A DNA stretch of 49,820 nt from Rhodopirellula sp. (lineage in GTDB: Bacteria > Planctomycetota > Planctomycetia > Pirellulales > Pirellulaceae). Below, piece by piece: positions 1-8,448 of this stretch; the stretch's first letter is position 1; each line of letters starts with the position of its first letter. The translations under genes and the position numbers were made by a program. The stretch is from assembly GCA_024644085.1 (NCBI GenBank), contig JAHELS010000005.1, positions 1 through 49,820 on the forward strand, in the 5' to 3' direction. The notes under the pieces are model-generated. The model was not told the origin of the DNA. It made no database searches and was given only the letters and a program-made list of their open reading frames with translations.

Positions 1-2
1 AT

Positions 3-965
3 TGCACGATGATCATGATCTCGTCGGGAGTTCGCCCGGGAGACGTCGACCGGTGCCGGGATTTGGGAATCGTCCGGCACATGACCAAACCGGTCGTCCA
101 GTCCGAGTTGCTCGATACGCTGTTGGACGTCATTGGAACCGGCGAGGCCGGGGAACGCCGCAAACAGGTTTCGGGGCTCGAGCAGGCCGAGCAGAAACAG
201 GAGCTCAATATTCTGCTGGCCGAAGACGGTGTGATCAATCAGCGCGTCGCGGTCGGAATGCTCGAGGCCCTCGGTCACGCCGTCACCGTCGCCAACAACG
301 GGCGCGAAGCGTTCGAGGCGGCCCGCGGTGACGCGTCGTTCGACCTGGTGTTGATGGATGTTCAGATGCCGGTGATGGACGGACTCGAGGCGACCGCAGC
401 GATCCGCGAGCACGAGAAACAAAACGGCGGACATCTGCCCATCCTTGCCATGACCGCAGCCGCCATGAAAGGTGATCGCGAGAAATGCATGGAGGTCGGG
501 ATGGATGGATACATCTCCAAGCCGATCGACTCGGAACAATTGATCGAGACGTTGGCGAAATACTCCGCCGGCGGTAATGGTTCCGATCATGGTGATGGGT
601 CCGGCGGCGGCACGGCGGAGGTCATTGTCGACCTGGACGCGGTGCAATCCCGCATGCCCGGTGGCGCCGAAGCGGTCAAAGAGCTGGCCCAGCTGCTGAT
701 GGAGGAATGCCCCAAGATCCTCGGTGACATCCGCGAGGGATTGGCCAAACAAGATGCGGTCCAGGTCGAACGTGGGGCGCACACGCTGAAGAGTTCAGCC
801 GATATCTTTTCCGCCGAGCGAGTGGTCAAGATGGCGCGAAGGATTGAAAAGTTAGGCCGCGCCGGCGAGCTGTTGACGGCAGCCGAGGCGTTGCCCGAGC
901 TCGAAGGTGAGGTCGCCGCGCTGATCGAGGCGATCGAACCGTTCGCCAACCCGGCCTCGGCATAG
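3..965 (+). CDS. Hybrid sensor histidine kinase, C-terminal part (REC-REC-HPt), cut by window edge
   Basis: C-terminal part of a phosphorelay kinase whose sensor and kinase core lie before base 1. The open frame runs in from the edge and opens with the end of one receiver domain (SSG loop, then the MTKP lysine motif). A complete second receiver follows: acidic pair ED near fragment residues 72-73, phospho-acceptor Asp near 117 in LMDVQMPVMDG, Thr near 149 and Lys near 171 in ISKPI. A Gly/Ser-rich linker leads to an HPt domain with its phospho-histidine near residue 258 in AHTLKSSA. This is the BarA/ArcB-like order HK-REC-REC-HPt. The output regulator is not in view. Phosphate should pass from the kinase through the receivers to the HPt and then to a separate regulator. 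The domain call is firm; the stimulus is unknown. Confidence 0.9.
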   Translation, partial: CTMIMISSGVRPGDVDRCRDLGIVRHMTKPVVQSELLDTLLDVIGTGEAGERRKQVSGLEQAEQKQELNILLAEDGVINQRVAVGMLEALGHAVTVANNGREAFEAARGDASFDLVLMDVQMPVMDGLEATAAIREHEKQNGGHLPILAMTAAAMKGDREKCMEVGMDGYISKPIDSEQLIETLAKYSAGGNGSDHGDGSGGGTAEVIVDLDAVQSRMPGGAEAVKELAQLLMEECPKILGDIREGLAKQDAVQVERGAHTLKSSADIFSAERVVKMARRIEKLGRAGELLTAAEALPELEGEVAALIEAIEPFANPASA

Positions 966-1038
966 CCGCTCCGCCTTGCAGCGTCGATTGCTTCGGGGGT
1001 AGGTCAAGCGGTTGAATCCCTTTAGATTAAACGCGCAC

Positions 1039-1124
1039 GCCCAGGTGGTGGAATTGGCAGACACAGGGGATTTAAAATCCCCCGGCCAAATGCGGCTGTG
1101 CGGGTTCGAGTCCCGCCCTGGGCA
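1039..1124 (+). tRNA. tRNA-Leu (anticodon UAA)
   Basis: Cloverleaf read directly: acceptor arms GCCCAGG (1039-1045) and CCTGGGC (1117-1123) pair perfectly, followed by discriminator A. The anticodon stem GGGGA/TCCCC (1066-1070/1078-1082) closes the loop TTTAAAA with anticodon TAA at 1073-1075. A long class II variable arm precedes the T arm (GCGGG-TTCGAGT-CCCGC, 1100-1116). The 3' CCA is not encoded. The tRNA decodes UUA and UUG leucine codons. No direct repeats or integrase suggest use as an attachment site. Confidence 0.97.
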
Positions 1125-1477
1125 CTGGGTTTTGCGGTGTTTTTGGACTTGCGCCCTGTCTTCATGTGTCCAACAATCTCTGATGGACACCCTATGGGGC
1201 ACCACGGCTGCAACCGACTTCACTTTGCTCGTCCGAGAACCCGATGACAGCCTTCGCAGCGAACCATTGAGTTCTTCATTTGACACGGGTGAGCAGGCGA
1301 ATTGCACTTCGGCGAGAGGTGAAGATGCGAGCGTGCAAAAACCTGTGATTGTGTTCACCGGCGCCCGATTTTCCGCGAGTGTGTGCCTTGGTACGTGTGG
1401 TGCGCGGTGTATGGTGTCGTATTCCGTGGCCGGATCCGAATTCGCCCCTCGACCTGGATTCCCGAATCAAACCTGTG
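1125..1477. other. Intergenic gap without a convincing gene
   Basis: About 350 bases between tRNA-Leu and the first zinc-ribbon gene. The frame of the downstream gene stays open back to a TTG at 1349, but the translated stretch has no recognisable domain, so the gap is treated as leader. A TTGACA-like hexamer lies at about 1279-1284, with no good -10 partner. No sigma54-type site or hairpin terminator was seen. Confidence 0.4.
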
Positions 1478-2422
1478 GTGACAGACCTGGCTTCCCCGAC
1501 CGCCGACCAGTTGGAGATATCGTGCCAGTCATGCGGCGCGACGATTTCGCTCGAGCCGCACCTGCGCACCGCGACCTGCCCGTTCTGTGCATCGCCGTCG
1601 ATCGTCGAGCGGCCTCCGTTGCCCGATCGCCCGTCGCCCACCTTTGTGATCGGTTTCGCCATCGATCACGAGCGCGCCGTCGCCGCCGTTCGCCGCTGGG
1701 TCGCCGGTAGCCACGCTTTTGCCCGTTCCGATTTCAAACGTGCCGTCCCCGAACTGACGCGCGGTGTTTATCTGCCGGCTTACCTGTACGGCGCTGTGGC
1801 AAACTCGGACTACTCGGCCAGCATTGGCGAGAATTACACCGAGACCGAAACCTACACGACGACGGGCGCCGACGGGAAAACAGTGACGCGAACCCGCACG
1901 GTGACCCGGACCGAATGGCGACCGTTGAGTGGCCGGCACACCTGTTACATGATCGACGTGATCGTGACGGCCTCGCGCGGTGTCGGCAATGACGCGCTGC
2001 AGGAAATCGAACCGTTTGATCTGCGCGCCCTGCGACGGTACGCACCGTCTTTTATTTCCGGATGGATCGCCGAAGAACCGTCACGCGGTCGCCAGGAATG
2101 TCTGCAGTACGCCAATCAGGAAAGTCTGCAGAACGTCGGTCGGATGCTGAATGGATTCATGCCGGGCGATTCGTTCCGCAATCTGCAGTACCAAACGAGG
2201 CTGTCGCAGGAGGTGATCGAATTGGTATTGCTGCCGGTGTGGACCTTTGCGCTGCGTTACGCCGACGATCGTCCCCCGTTGCAGATCCTGGTCAACGGCC
2301 AGACCGGCCGGGTCGGCGGCAAGGTGCCGGTCTCGGCGGTGAAAGTCACCGCGGCGGTGCTGGTCGCATTGGCTATCGTCGGTGTCTTGATCCTGTTGAT
2401 TCTGTTTGCATCGCAGGGGTGA
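1478..2422 (+). CDS. Zinc-ribbon protein with C-terminal membrane anchor
   Basis: Function unknown. About 314 residues from the GTG chosen here. The N terminus carries one zinc ribbon with two CxxC knuckles (CQSC near 16-19 and CPFC near 34-37). A roughly 230-residue soluble region rich in Tyr, Thr and Arg follows, and the last 28 residues are a hydrophobic helix ending FASQG, so it is probably tail-anchored with the ribbon in the cytoplasm. The start is uncertain: the frame is open back to TTG 1349 and no clear Shine-Dalgarno precedes 1478. The next gene starts 2 bp after the stop and has the same architecture, so the two look like a tandem duplication in one operon. The PriA/TFIIB-like ribbon suggests protein or nucleic-acid binding, but no catalytic motif is visible. 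Confidence 0.75.
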   Translation: MTDLASPTADQLEISCQSCGATISLEPHLRTATCPFCASPSIVERPPLPDRPSPTFVIGFAIDHERAVAAVRRWVAGSHAFARSDFKRAVPELTRGVYLPAYLYGAVANSDYSASIGENYTETETYTTTGADGKTVTRTRTVTRTEWRPLSGRHTCYMIDVIVTASRGVGNDALQEIEPFDLRALRRYAPSFISGWIAEEPSRGRQECLQYANQESLQNVGRMLNGFMPGDSFRNLQYQTRLSQEVIELVLLPVWTFALRYADDRPPLQILVNGQTGRVGGKVPVSAVKVTAAVLVALAIVGVLILLILFASQG

Positions 2423-2424
2423 GG

Positions 2425-3396
2425 ATGGAGACGGAAACCCAATTGCTGGTGTGCGAGCGCTGCGAAACGCCGCTCGATGCCGACGACCTGCGATGTTTCA
2501 TCTGCGGGCATGCTGCACCGTTCCAGTTGTCAGTCGTCAGGAAGACGGCGATCCAGGTGCTGCGCTGCAAAGGCTGTGGCGCCGCGGTCGCCTACGACCC
2601 CAAACACCGCGCGCCGTCGTGCGCGTTCTGTGGCGACGTCGTCGAGATTGAAACGATCCAGGACCCGATGGAGCAGACCGACGGTTACCTGCCCTTCACA
2701 CTCGATGCGACTGATGCGCAAGCGTCTCTGCAGCGCTGGCTCGCCTCGCTCGGCTGGTTTCGGCCTTCGGACCTGCTCGCTTCGGCCCGGCTGGAACAGC
2801 TCAAACCGTTGTGGTGGGTGGCCTGGGTTTTCGACGCCGATGCGTGGATCAGCTGGAGCGCCGATTCCAATGCTGGTTCGCACCGATCCGACTGGGCGCC
2901 GCACTCGGGCCAGAACCGTTTGGTGTTTGACGACATTTTGGTCTCCGCCTCGCGTGGCCTGACTGATGCGGAAGTGAATGTGATCACGCCCGGCATGAAC
3001 CTTGCTTCCGCTTGCAGCGATCCGGAGGGCGCCGAGGCCGCGACAATCGAACAGTTCGACTTGCAACGGTCCCAGGCCCGGCAACATGTCGGCTGGGCGA
3101 TCCGGAACCTGGCCGCCGAGCGCGTGAAGCAGGCCGAGATTCCGGGTACCCGGTTTCGCAAGGTGAATGTTTCGGTGGTCGTCCGCAAGCTGGTCACGCG
3201 TCGGTTGTCGTTTCCCGCTTACGTGATGGCGTACCGTTATCGCAACGAGTTGTACCGGGTGGTGATCTGCGGCCAGGACGGTCGGCTGGTCGTCGGCAAG
3301 GCGCCGTGGTCGGTCGCCAAGTTCATCCTGGTGATCGGACTCTGTGTCCTGTTTGTCCTCGGTCTGCTCGTGCTGGTGGCCGCCGCCGGTCAGTAG
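2425..3396 (+). CDS. Double zinc-ribbon protein with C-terminal membrane anchor
   Basis: Paralogue-like partner of the gene just upstream, 323 residues. ATG 2425 is preceded by AGGGG and lies 2 bp after the previous stop, so translation is probably coupled. Four CxxC knuckles make two ribbons: C10/C13 with C24/C27, and C48/C51 with C66/C69. A soluble middle domain follows, sharing the layout of the neighbour (a DxxVSASRGL-like segment and an FDL segment are present in both), and a final hydrophobic helix of about 22 residues ends AAAGQ. No enzyme signature is visible. The pair may form a membrane-attached hetero-oligomer; this is inference from pairing and shared topology only. Confidence 0.78.
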   Translation: METETQLLVCERCETPLDADDLRCFICGHAAPFQLSVVRKTAIQVLRCKGCGAAVAYDPKHRAPSCAFCGDVVEIETIQDPMEQTDGYLPFTLDATDAQASLQRWLASLGWFRPSDLLASARLEQLKPLWWVAWVFDADAWISWSADSNAGSHRSDWAPHSGQNRLVFDDILVSASRGLTDAEVNVITPGMNLASACSDPEGAEAATIEQFDLQRSQARQHVGWAIRNLAAERVKQAEIPGTRFRKVNVSVVVRKLVTRRLSFPAYVMAYRYRNELYRVVICGQDGRLVVGKAPWSVAKFILVIGLCVLFVLGLLVLVAAAGQ

Positions 3397-3463
3397 CAGG
3401 AACATGGTTGCAGGCGTCGTGGTAGACCGAAGTTCCATCGCTGGAAAAACTTGTGTCCGATGC

Positions 3464-4240
3464 CTACGCACGGTCCATGAACCGCGTGAGAAACGCGTTG
3501 ATCGTTTTCGTGAGCCTTGCGTCGAGATATTCGAGCGCTTTGCGGCGTATCTCCTCCGGCACGCCACCGTAATATGCTTCTGCGATGCCACCGGCGATAC
3601 AGGCCATCGTATCTGCATCGCCGCCGAGTGAGACTGCGTTTCGGACGGCGTGTTCGTAATCGCTTGATTCAAGAAAAGCAATGATCGATTCCGGTACTGA
3701 ACGCTGGCACGACACATCAAACGAGTAGACAGGGCGGATCTCCGCAAGCGTTCGGTTCAAATCGTAACCGAAGTGTGTTTGAACGTATTGTTTGAGCTCG
3801 CCTTTATCTTTCCCATCCCGGGCCAGGAATATGGCGGCCGCCGTCGCTTGCGCACCGCGGATCCCTTCTTCGTGATTGTGGGTGACTTCGGCGGTTTCCT
3901 TTGCCTTGGACAAAACTGTTTCGAGTGAGTCGAAAGCGAACGCAACGGGGCTGACCCGCATCGCCGAACCGTTGCCCCAGCTGTTGTAGGGTTCTCGCTG
4001 ACGATATCCGGCCCAGCGCGTGAAGGACATCCCGAATCCGGCTTGCGGGTATGCCGCGAAATAGTCGTGGAAGCAGTCCACGAGATCGCCACCACCTGAA
4101 ATCCAGTCGGCGACCGCGACCGTCAGAACGGTGTCGTCGGTGAACCGACCCTCTTCGGGAAACAGCGGGAAGTCCATTTCCTTCGTGGGAAACGCCTCGT
4201 AGTAAGAACCGATGATATCACCAGCGATGGCGCCGAGCAT
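3464..4240 (-). CDS. ADP-ribosylglycohydrolase family protein
   Basis: DraG/ARH-type hydrolase, 258 residues. Family members remove ADP-ribose from protein side chains or cleave related N- and O-glycosidic bonds using two Mg ions. Visible marks are GDIIGS at 7-12, the metal-binding FTDDTVLT at 33-40 (T34, D35, D36) and the second metal site GGDADT at 206-211. The length fits a single-domain member. It is convergent with the zinc-ribbon pair and upstream of a small membrane-protein gene read the other way along the strand. No partner ADP-ribosyltransferase is in view, so the substrate is unknown and a nitrogenase-type role cannot be assumed. Confidence 0.9.
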   Translation of the reverse strand: MLGAIAGDIIGSYYEAFPTKEMDFPLFPEEGRFTDDTVLTVAVADWISGGGDLVDCFHDYFAAYPQAGFGMSFTRWAGYRQREPYNSWGNGSAMRVSPVAFAFDSLETVLSKAKETAEVTHNHEEGIRGAQATAAAIFLARDGKDKGELKQYVQTHFGYDLNRTLAEIRPVYSFDVSCQRSVPESIIAFLESSDYEHAVRNAVSLGGDADTMACIAGGIAEAYYGGVPEEIRRKALEYLDARLTKTINAFLTRFMDRA

Positions 4241-4274
4241 GGAATCCCGTTTCCTTTGAAAGTGCGGCAGGCCA

Positions 4275-4685
4275 TTAAGCGAATTGGTCGTCGATCCCGG
4301 GCGGAGCTTTCAATAGCACGGGAATCGCCGCGTTGGCCACAACGAGCAAGCCGATCACGAGCGTCATCACCACTGGGCTGTTGTGATAAACGCCCGGAAG
4401 AGCCAGTGCCGACATCACGGCAGCAATCCCGTAAAACAGCATGGTCAAGTACCGCGCGATGTTGCTGCCGGCAAACAGGCCGATGGCGAGCAAAACCGTC
4501 AAGCCGAATCGAATCAAGTCGGTCACGCCCGGCACGGCGCCGTAGAGCAAGTACTGCAGCACCATCAAGCCGGCCGATTGGGCAACGATGAAACACGCCA
4601 CGCCGACCACGATCCGTCGCGCGAATTCGTGATCTGCGTTGTTGGAGATATAGCTGGAGCCGCTGGAGCGGTATGGGTTTGGCAT
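4275..4685 (-). CDS. Small four-helix membrane protein
   Basis: About 136 residues from ATG 4685. The frame continues upstream to 4751, but those residues are basic and low in hydrophobicity, and MPNPYRSSG is the more natural start. Four hydrophobic segments follow an N-terminal cytoplasmic stretch. The family is not recognised, and no charged or catalytic residues stand out within the helices. It lies 34 bp upstream of the ADP-ribosylglycohydrolase on the same strand and about 115 bp downstream of transaldolase, so it may be part of a loose operon. Function unknown. Confidence 0.65.
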   Translation of the reverse strand: MPNPYRSSGSSYISNNADHEFARRIVVGVACFIVAQSAGLMVLQYLLYGAVPGVTDLIRFGLTVLLAIGLFAGSNIARYLTMLFYGIAAVMSALALPGVYHNSPVVMTLVIGLLVVANAAIPVLLKAPPGIDDQFA

Positions 4686-4800
4686 CAATCGAAACGATGT
4701 CGGAGGTGGAAGTCTGCAAACCAAGCGAGTCGGCAGCGCCGGTCGACGCAAATCAACCGGCGAGACCCATTGACGGTGCCGCGCCGACGGCTGGGCCCAT

Positions 4801-5772
4801 TCAGGCGGCGGCGGTTTCCATTCGCTGGGCGAGGTAGCTTCGCAACTTGTCGAGGTCGGCGGTGAACCCTCGAATTCCGTCAGCCAGTTTTTCCGTTGCC
4901 ATTGCGTCCTCGTTGAGCATCCATCGGAACTTGATCTCGTTCATCTCGACCTGCTCGATCTCCATCTCCTTGGCCGCTGCTGCATCAAGTCGTGGTGGGA
5001 CCGGCGCGTCGCTAGCGGCCAACTCGCCGAGCAGCGCCGGTGAAATCGTCAACAAGTCGCTTCCGCACAGCGCGATCACCTGTTCCTTGGTGCGGAAACT
5101 CGCCCCCATCACCTCGGTCTTGTAACCGTAACGCTTGTAGTAGTTGAAGATCTGCGTGACCGACTCCACGCCGGGATCGTCCTCGATCGGAATGTCGTCG
5201 ACTCCCCGGTCGGCCTTGTACCAGTCATAAATCCGGCCCACAAACGGGCTGATCAAGGTCGCGCCCGCTTCGGCACACGCAATCGCCTGGCCGAATCCGA
5301 ACAACAAGGTCAAGTTACAATGGATGCCTTCTTTTTCGAGTCGCTCGGCCGCGCGTATTCCTTCCCACGTACTGGCGATCTTGATCAGGATGCGATCGGA
5401 TGACACACCCGCTTCTCGGTACAACTCGATCAATTCATGTGCCTTCGCGACCGTTCCCTCGGTATCGAAACTCAATCGCGCGTCGACCTCGGTTGAAACA
5501 CGACCGGGGATGATCTCCAGAATTCGACAACCGAATGTCACCGACAACTTGTCGATGATCGCATCGATCAGACTTTCTTCCCGGTTCGCTATGGATTGTC
5601 CGTAGGCGATCGCCTCGTCGAGCAAATGCTGGTACTGCGACATCTGGGCCGCCTTGTACAGCAGTGACGGATTGGTCGTTGCGTCTTGAGGTTTATATTC
5701 GGCGATCGCATCGATGTCACCCGTATCGGCGACCACAACGGTGTGTTGCTTGAGTTGCTGCAGCGAGTTCAT
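4801..5772 (-). CDS. tal: Transaldolase
   Basis: Cytosolic pentose-phosphate enzyme moving a dihydroxyacetone unit from sedoheptulose 7-phosphate to glyceraldehyde 3-phosphate. At 323 residues it matches the TalB type (about 317). Signatures seen: DATTNPSLL at 30-38, [12 protein letters not shown] at 90-101 and the Schiff-base lysine K131 in [12 protein letters not shown], followed by the NLTLLF and SPFVGRI(Y)DW stretches typical of the family. It stands alone with its promoter in the 190-bp gap shared with the divergent globin gene. No sigma54-type site is seen there, so it does not appear to belong to the regulon further along. Confidence 0.97.
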   Translation of the reverse strand: MNSLQQLKQHTVVVADTGDIDAIAEYKPQDATTNPSLLYKAAQMSQYQHLLDEAIAYGQSIANREESLIDAIIDKLSVTFGCRILEIIPGRVSTEVDARLSFDTEGTVAKAHELIELYREAGVSSDRILIKIASTWEGIRAAERLEKEGIHCNLTLLFGFGQAIACAEAGATLISPFVGRIYDWYKADRGVDDIPIEDDPGVESVTQIFNYYKRYGYKTEVMGASFRTKEQVIALCGSDLLTISPALLGELAASDAPVPPRLDAAAAKEMEIEQVEMNEIKFRWMLNEDAMATEKLADGIRGFTADLDKLRSYLAQRMETAAA

Positions 5773-5964
5773 GGGGATCCGCGTATTGGAGTGGGTTTCT
5801 GCTGGGGTGTGATGGACAATCTGTGCTGGGTTCCATTATTTCAGCTTTTTGCCCATTCGTCGATCGTTTGACGCTTCTGTGGGTCTCTACGTCCCGCCAG
5901 ACAGCGGTGGCGGCTGCAATCTCCGCCGGGCGTGCCTAGAATTACGGGCGGAATACCGGCCGAC

Positions 5965-6396
5965 ATGTCCGCCCAAGAAAGCAGTTATCCGATGGACGCA
6001 GTCACCGCCAGTTATCACCGATGCCGCGCCGAGGGTGATTTCGTAGAGACGTTCTACGAGATCTTTCTGGCCAAATCGCCCGAAATCGCTAAGAAATTTG
6101 CGCGCACTGATTTCAAGCACCAAAAACTGATGTTGCGGGAATCACTGCTCGAAATGCTCTGTTTCGAGATGGGGATGGCCGGAGCAAAGGATGAAATCGT
6201 GCGGCTCGGACATCGCCACCACGACTTGCGCATCCCACCGAACATGTATGAGATGTGGCTCGACGCGCTGTGCGAGGCCGTCGCCAAACACGATCCGCAA
6301 TTCACACCCGAGCTCGAACAACAATGGCGCGACGCGATGCGTCCGGGGATCGAACTGATGGTCCAGGCGACCTCGGCGCAATCCGACGACGCCTGA
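5965..6396 (+). CDS. Single-domain globin
   Basis: Haem-binding globin of 143 residues. ATG 5965 was chosen over an upstream GTG at 5932 because the globin fold begins shortly after it. F45 in KKF fits the CD1 phenylalanine, and H85 in HRHHDLRIPP fits the proximal F8 histidine by spacing to the following R-I and Y-W residues, as in Vitreoscilla-type globins. There is no reductase or methyl-accepting domain, so it is a stand-alone globin for O2 or NO binding. It is convergent with the amidotransferase gene, with only 12 bp between the stops, and divergent from transaldolase. Functionally it suits the low-oxygen genes downstream, although its gap has no sigma54-type promoter. Confidence 0.88.
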   Translation: MSAQESSYPMDAVTASYHRCRAEGDFVETFYEIFLAKSPEIAKKFARTDFKHQKLMLRESLLEMLCFEMGMAGAKDEIVRLGHRHHDLRIPPNMYEMWLDALCEAVAKHDPQFTPELEQQWRDAMRPGIELMVQATSAQSDDA

Positions 6397-6408
6397 GTCC
6401 ACGGGCGA

Positions 6409-7140
6409 TCAATTTCGACCGGCGGTCGTGCGAAGCTGGTGCACGAAGCGGGCCAGCAATCGGTTGGTCTCGATCGTTTCCTGGCACGTCGCCGCGAAGT
6501 CATCGAGTGATTGGCCGGTGATCGTCTCGACGTACCAAGGGTAGGCATGAACACGCTGCAACAACGCCTCACGATTGAGCTCCGGGTGGAACTGGGTACA
6601 GTAGATCGGGCGGTCAGGAAAACAGAACGCCTGGTTCTCGACTTTTTGCGACGACGCCAACAATTTCGCACCTGGCGGCAACCGGACAACGCAATCCTGA
6701 TGTCCCATCGGGGCGAGAAATTTGTCGCCCAAAGGCGCAAACAGCGGGTCGCCGCGCCCCACCTCGGTCAATTCGACTTCGACGGTGCCAAGTTCCGCGC
6801 GATCCATGTCGGTGACCACATCACCGCCGAGCGCTTTGGCCATCGCTTGAAAACCCCAACATGACGCGAACGTCGGCTTTGCGAGATCATACAACTCGCG
6901 CATCGCCTCGAGGGCCGGCGGCATCCAATCGCCTCCCTCGGCAACGCTATAGTCGCCACTTCCGCCGAGCAAAACAACATCGACCTGGTCGAGCTGGGCG
7001 ACGGTCGGTACGCCCGACAGCAAATCGAAAACGCGAATCTGGTCGGCCCTGCAATTCAGCGCCCGGGCGAAGCAATCGATCTCCTGGTCGCGCATCGAGT
7101 CGTCCTCATTGCGAACTTGCAGCAAAAGAAATTTGTCCAT
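6409..7140 (-). CDS. Class I glutamine amidotransferase (GMP-synthase-like domain)
   Basis: Stand-alone amidotransferase domain of 243 residues from ATG 7140. The catalytic triad is visible: nucleophile C94 in SCWGFQ, and H185 and E187 in TQFHPEL. Such proteins hydrolyse glutamine to feed ammonia to a partner, or act as gamma-glutamyl hydrolases. No synthetase domain or partner gene is next to it. It is convergent with the globin gene. Its amidated product is therefore unknown; the family call rests on the intact triad and length. Confidence 0.9.
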   Translation of the reverse strand: MDKFLLLQVRNEDDSMRDQEIDCFARALNCRADQIRVFDLLSGVPTVAQLDQVDVVLLGGSGDYSVAEGGDWMPPALEAMRELYDLAKPTFASCWGFQAMAKALGGDVVTDMDRAELGTVEVELTEVGRGDPLFAPLGDKFLAPMGHQDCVVRLPPGAKLLASSQKVENQAFCFPDRPIYCTQFHPELNREALLQRVHAYPWYVETITGQSLDDFAATCQETIETNRLLARFVHQLRTTAGRN

Positions 7141-7324
7141 GCTCGGATCCGAAGTGAACGTGCTCGATGGTGCCGCGGTTGGCCGCAACGACAAGTATGG
7201 CTCGGGACATCCGGAGCGTCGATGCCAGAGGGCCATCACCCGCAAAATGGCTATGTCCGCGGGCCGATTTCTGACGTGGTGATGCCTCGGTTAAGATGAG
7301 CTTAGAGAGAAAGGTCCAACAACC

Positions 7325-7591
7325 ATGCGAGCGTCAGAGCGACAGCGACTTTATGTGAAGCTTGGAGCCTCGAAAACGAGGAAGCGATTGAAGCATTTCG
7401 GCCACGGCGTTCACAAAGTGGAAGCGGTCGATCGTAACCGTTCGGTGATCATTCACACCGCGACGGGCGAACATCTCCGCGAGCTCGAGAACTTCCTGGT
7501 TGATGTGATCGAATTTCCGCTGCACTCGCCGATCAGCCAGAGACCAATCCAGAGCGGTGCCCGGTCGAAGGGACCAGGATCCACGCCATGA
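7325..7591 (+). CDS. Small basic hypothetical protein
   Basis: 88 residues, rich in Arg and Lys at the N terminus (RKRLKHFGHGVHKVE) and ending in a Pro/Gly/Ser tail. ATG 7325 has a purine-rich GAGAGAAAGG about 10 bases upstream, which favours a real gene. The opposite-strand frame over the same bases is less protein-like. No family was recognised. It precedes the regulated hydrogenase operon but is separated from it by a 266-bp gap holding an activator-type site and a promoter. Confidence 0.5.
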   Translation: MRASERQRLYVKLGASKTRKRLKHFGHGVHKVEAVDRNRSVIIHTATGEHLRELENFLVDVIEFPLHSPISQRPIQSGARSKGPGSTP

Positions 7592-7647
7592 TTGCCAACT
7601 CGCGGACGAAGGCTCGTCAATTGGATGCCACAGACGCTGTGACCCGC

Positions 7648-7663
7648 TGTGCGGATCTGCACA
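7648..7663 (+). promoter_or_regulatory. Predicted activator site S1 (TGTGCGGATCTGCACA)
   Basis: Near-perfect palindrome with half-sites TGTGC and GCACA. It lies 121 bp upstream of the sigma54-type promoter at 7784. Related 16-mers occur in four other island gaps, and a 17-bp variant in a fifth. Best guess is an enhancer for a sigma54 activator; the identity of the activator is unknown. Confidence 0.65.
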
Positions 7664-7783
7664 AAACCAGATAATAATCCTGCACATTTCCCTCACGAAT
7701 TGCGCCCCCTACACGCGCCATCTGGGCACGTTACACTGCGAAACAGACCGATCACCCGATGGCGGGCGTTACGACGGCGGCTT

Positions 7784-7799
7784 GGGCACACCGGTTGCT
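7784..7799 (+). promoter_or_regulatory. Sigma54-type promoter P1 (TerB-cNMP-hydrogenase operon)
   Basis: GGGCAC-ACCGG-TTGCT, with the invariant GG-N10-GC spacing of RpoN promoters. Transcription should start near 7810, giving a leader of about 48 bases to ATG 7858. It controls the operon that ends with the hydrogenase maturation protease. Confidence 0.78.
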
Positions 7800-7857
7800 C
7801 ACAGAACATTGATGATTGTCGATTTAATCGGCGAGCTGTATCCCTGCGGAGTTGAAA

Positions 7858-8427
7858 ATGAACGAACCCGATGCCATTCACCGACGAGGCCAGGCGCTCG
7901 AGGACGAGTTTTTTCACCGCGTCGACGAGAAGCTTCGAGAGGATTTACGGAAGTCGTTGGAGCGGAATACGGCGCGGGAGCACCTCGCCGCAGCAACCGG
8001 CTTTAAGAATCAGGAACTGCTCGATCATTTGCTCGACGCCGGATTCGAGGCGCCGACTTTGGCCGCGATGGCTTTGGTCCCGACCGTCTTCATCGCGTGG
8101 GCCGACGGCACGGTCACTCCCGCCGAACGACAAGCGGTGATGAGCGCGGCGCTGCAGCGCGGCTTGGAACACACGCCGTCGGCGCTACAAATGATCGAAT
8201 CATGGTTGCACAAGCACCCACCGCGATCGCTTTGGAAACTGTGGAAGGAATACGCGGCCGCCCTCAACGCAGCGGTATCGCCATCGATGGCCGATGTGTT
8301 GAAGAAAGAAATCACGCGCCAGGCCAAGGTCGTGGCAGAAGCGTCGGGGGGCACGCTCGGTTTTGGCAAGATCTCGGCCGACGAACAAAAGATTCTCGAC
8401 GAAATCGCGGAAGTCTATTCCAAGTAA
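7858..8427 (+). CDS. TerB-like domain protein
   Basis: 189 residues, alpha-helical, starting at ATG 7858 behind GCGGAG with a 6-base spacer. The middle section (FIAWADGTVTPAERQAVMSAA) has the acidic, metal-binding-like pattern of the TerB tellurite-resistance fold, in which the D-G-x-(V/I)-x-x-x-E segment pairs two helices. The C-terminal LGFGKISADEQKILDEIA looks like a second short helix pair. It is the first gene of the sigma54-type operon and is followed 21 bp later by a cNMP-fold protein and then the hydrogenase genes. TerB domains often sit at membrane or signalling complexes. A role in hydrogenase control or assembly is inferred from position only. Confidence 0.72.
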   Translation: MNEPDAIHRRGQALEDEFFHRVDEKLREDLRKSLERNTAREHLAAATGFKNQELLDHLLDAGFEAPTLAAMALVPTVFIAWADGTVTPAERQAVMSAALQRGLEHTPSALQMIESWLHKHPPRSLWKLWKEYAAALNAAVSPSMADVLKKEITRQAKVVAEASGGTLGFGKISADEQKILDEIAEVYSK

Positions 8428-8448
8428 TTCACACCAGCCGGGGATGCC

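Noticed and set aside
1039..1124. tRNA-Leu as an attachment site of an integrated element
   Set aside because: No second copy of its 3' end, no integrase and no change in gene style next to it.
2530..3747. A 405-residue minus-strand frame
   Set aside because: It covers the second zinc-ribbon gene in antisense and runs into the ADP-ribosylglycohydrolase; no domain is visible.
5773..5964. The globin/transaldolase gap as part of the sigma54 regulon
   Set aside because: No GG-N10-GC sequence with a TTGC-like -12 was found in either direction, so these genes were left out despite a suitable function.
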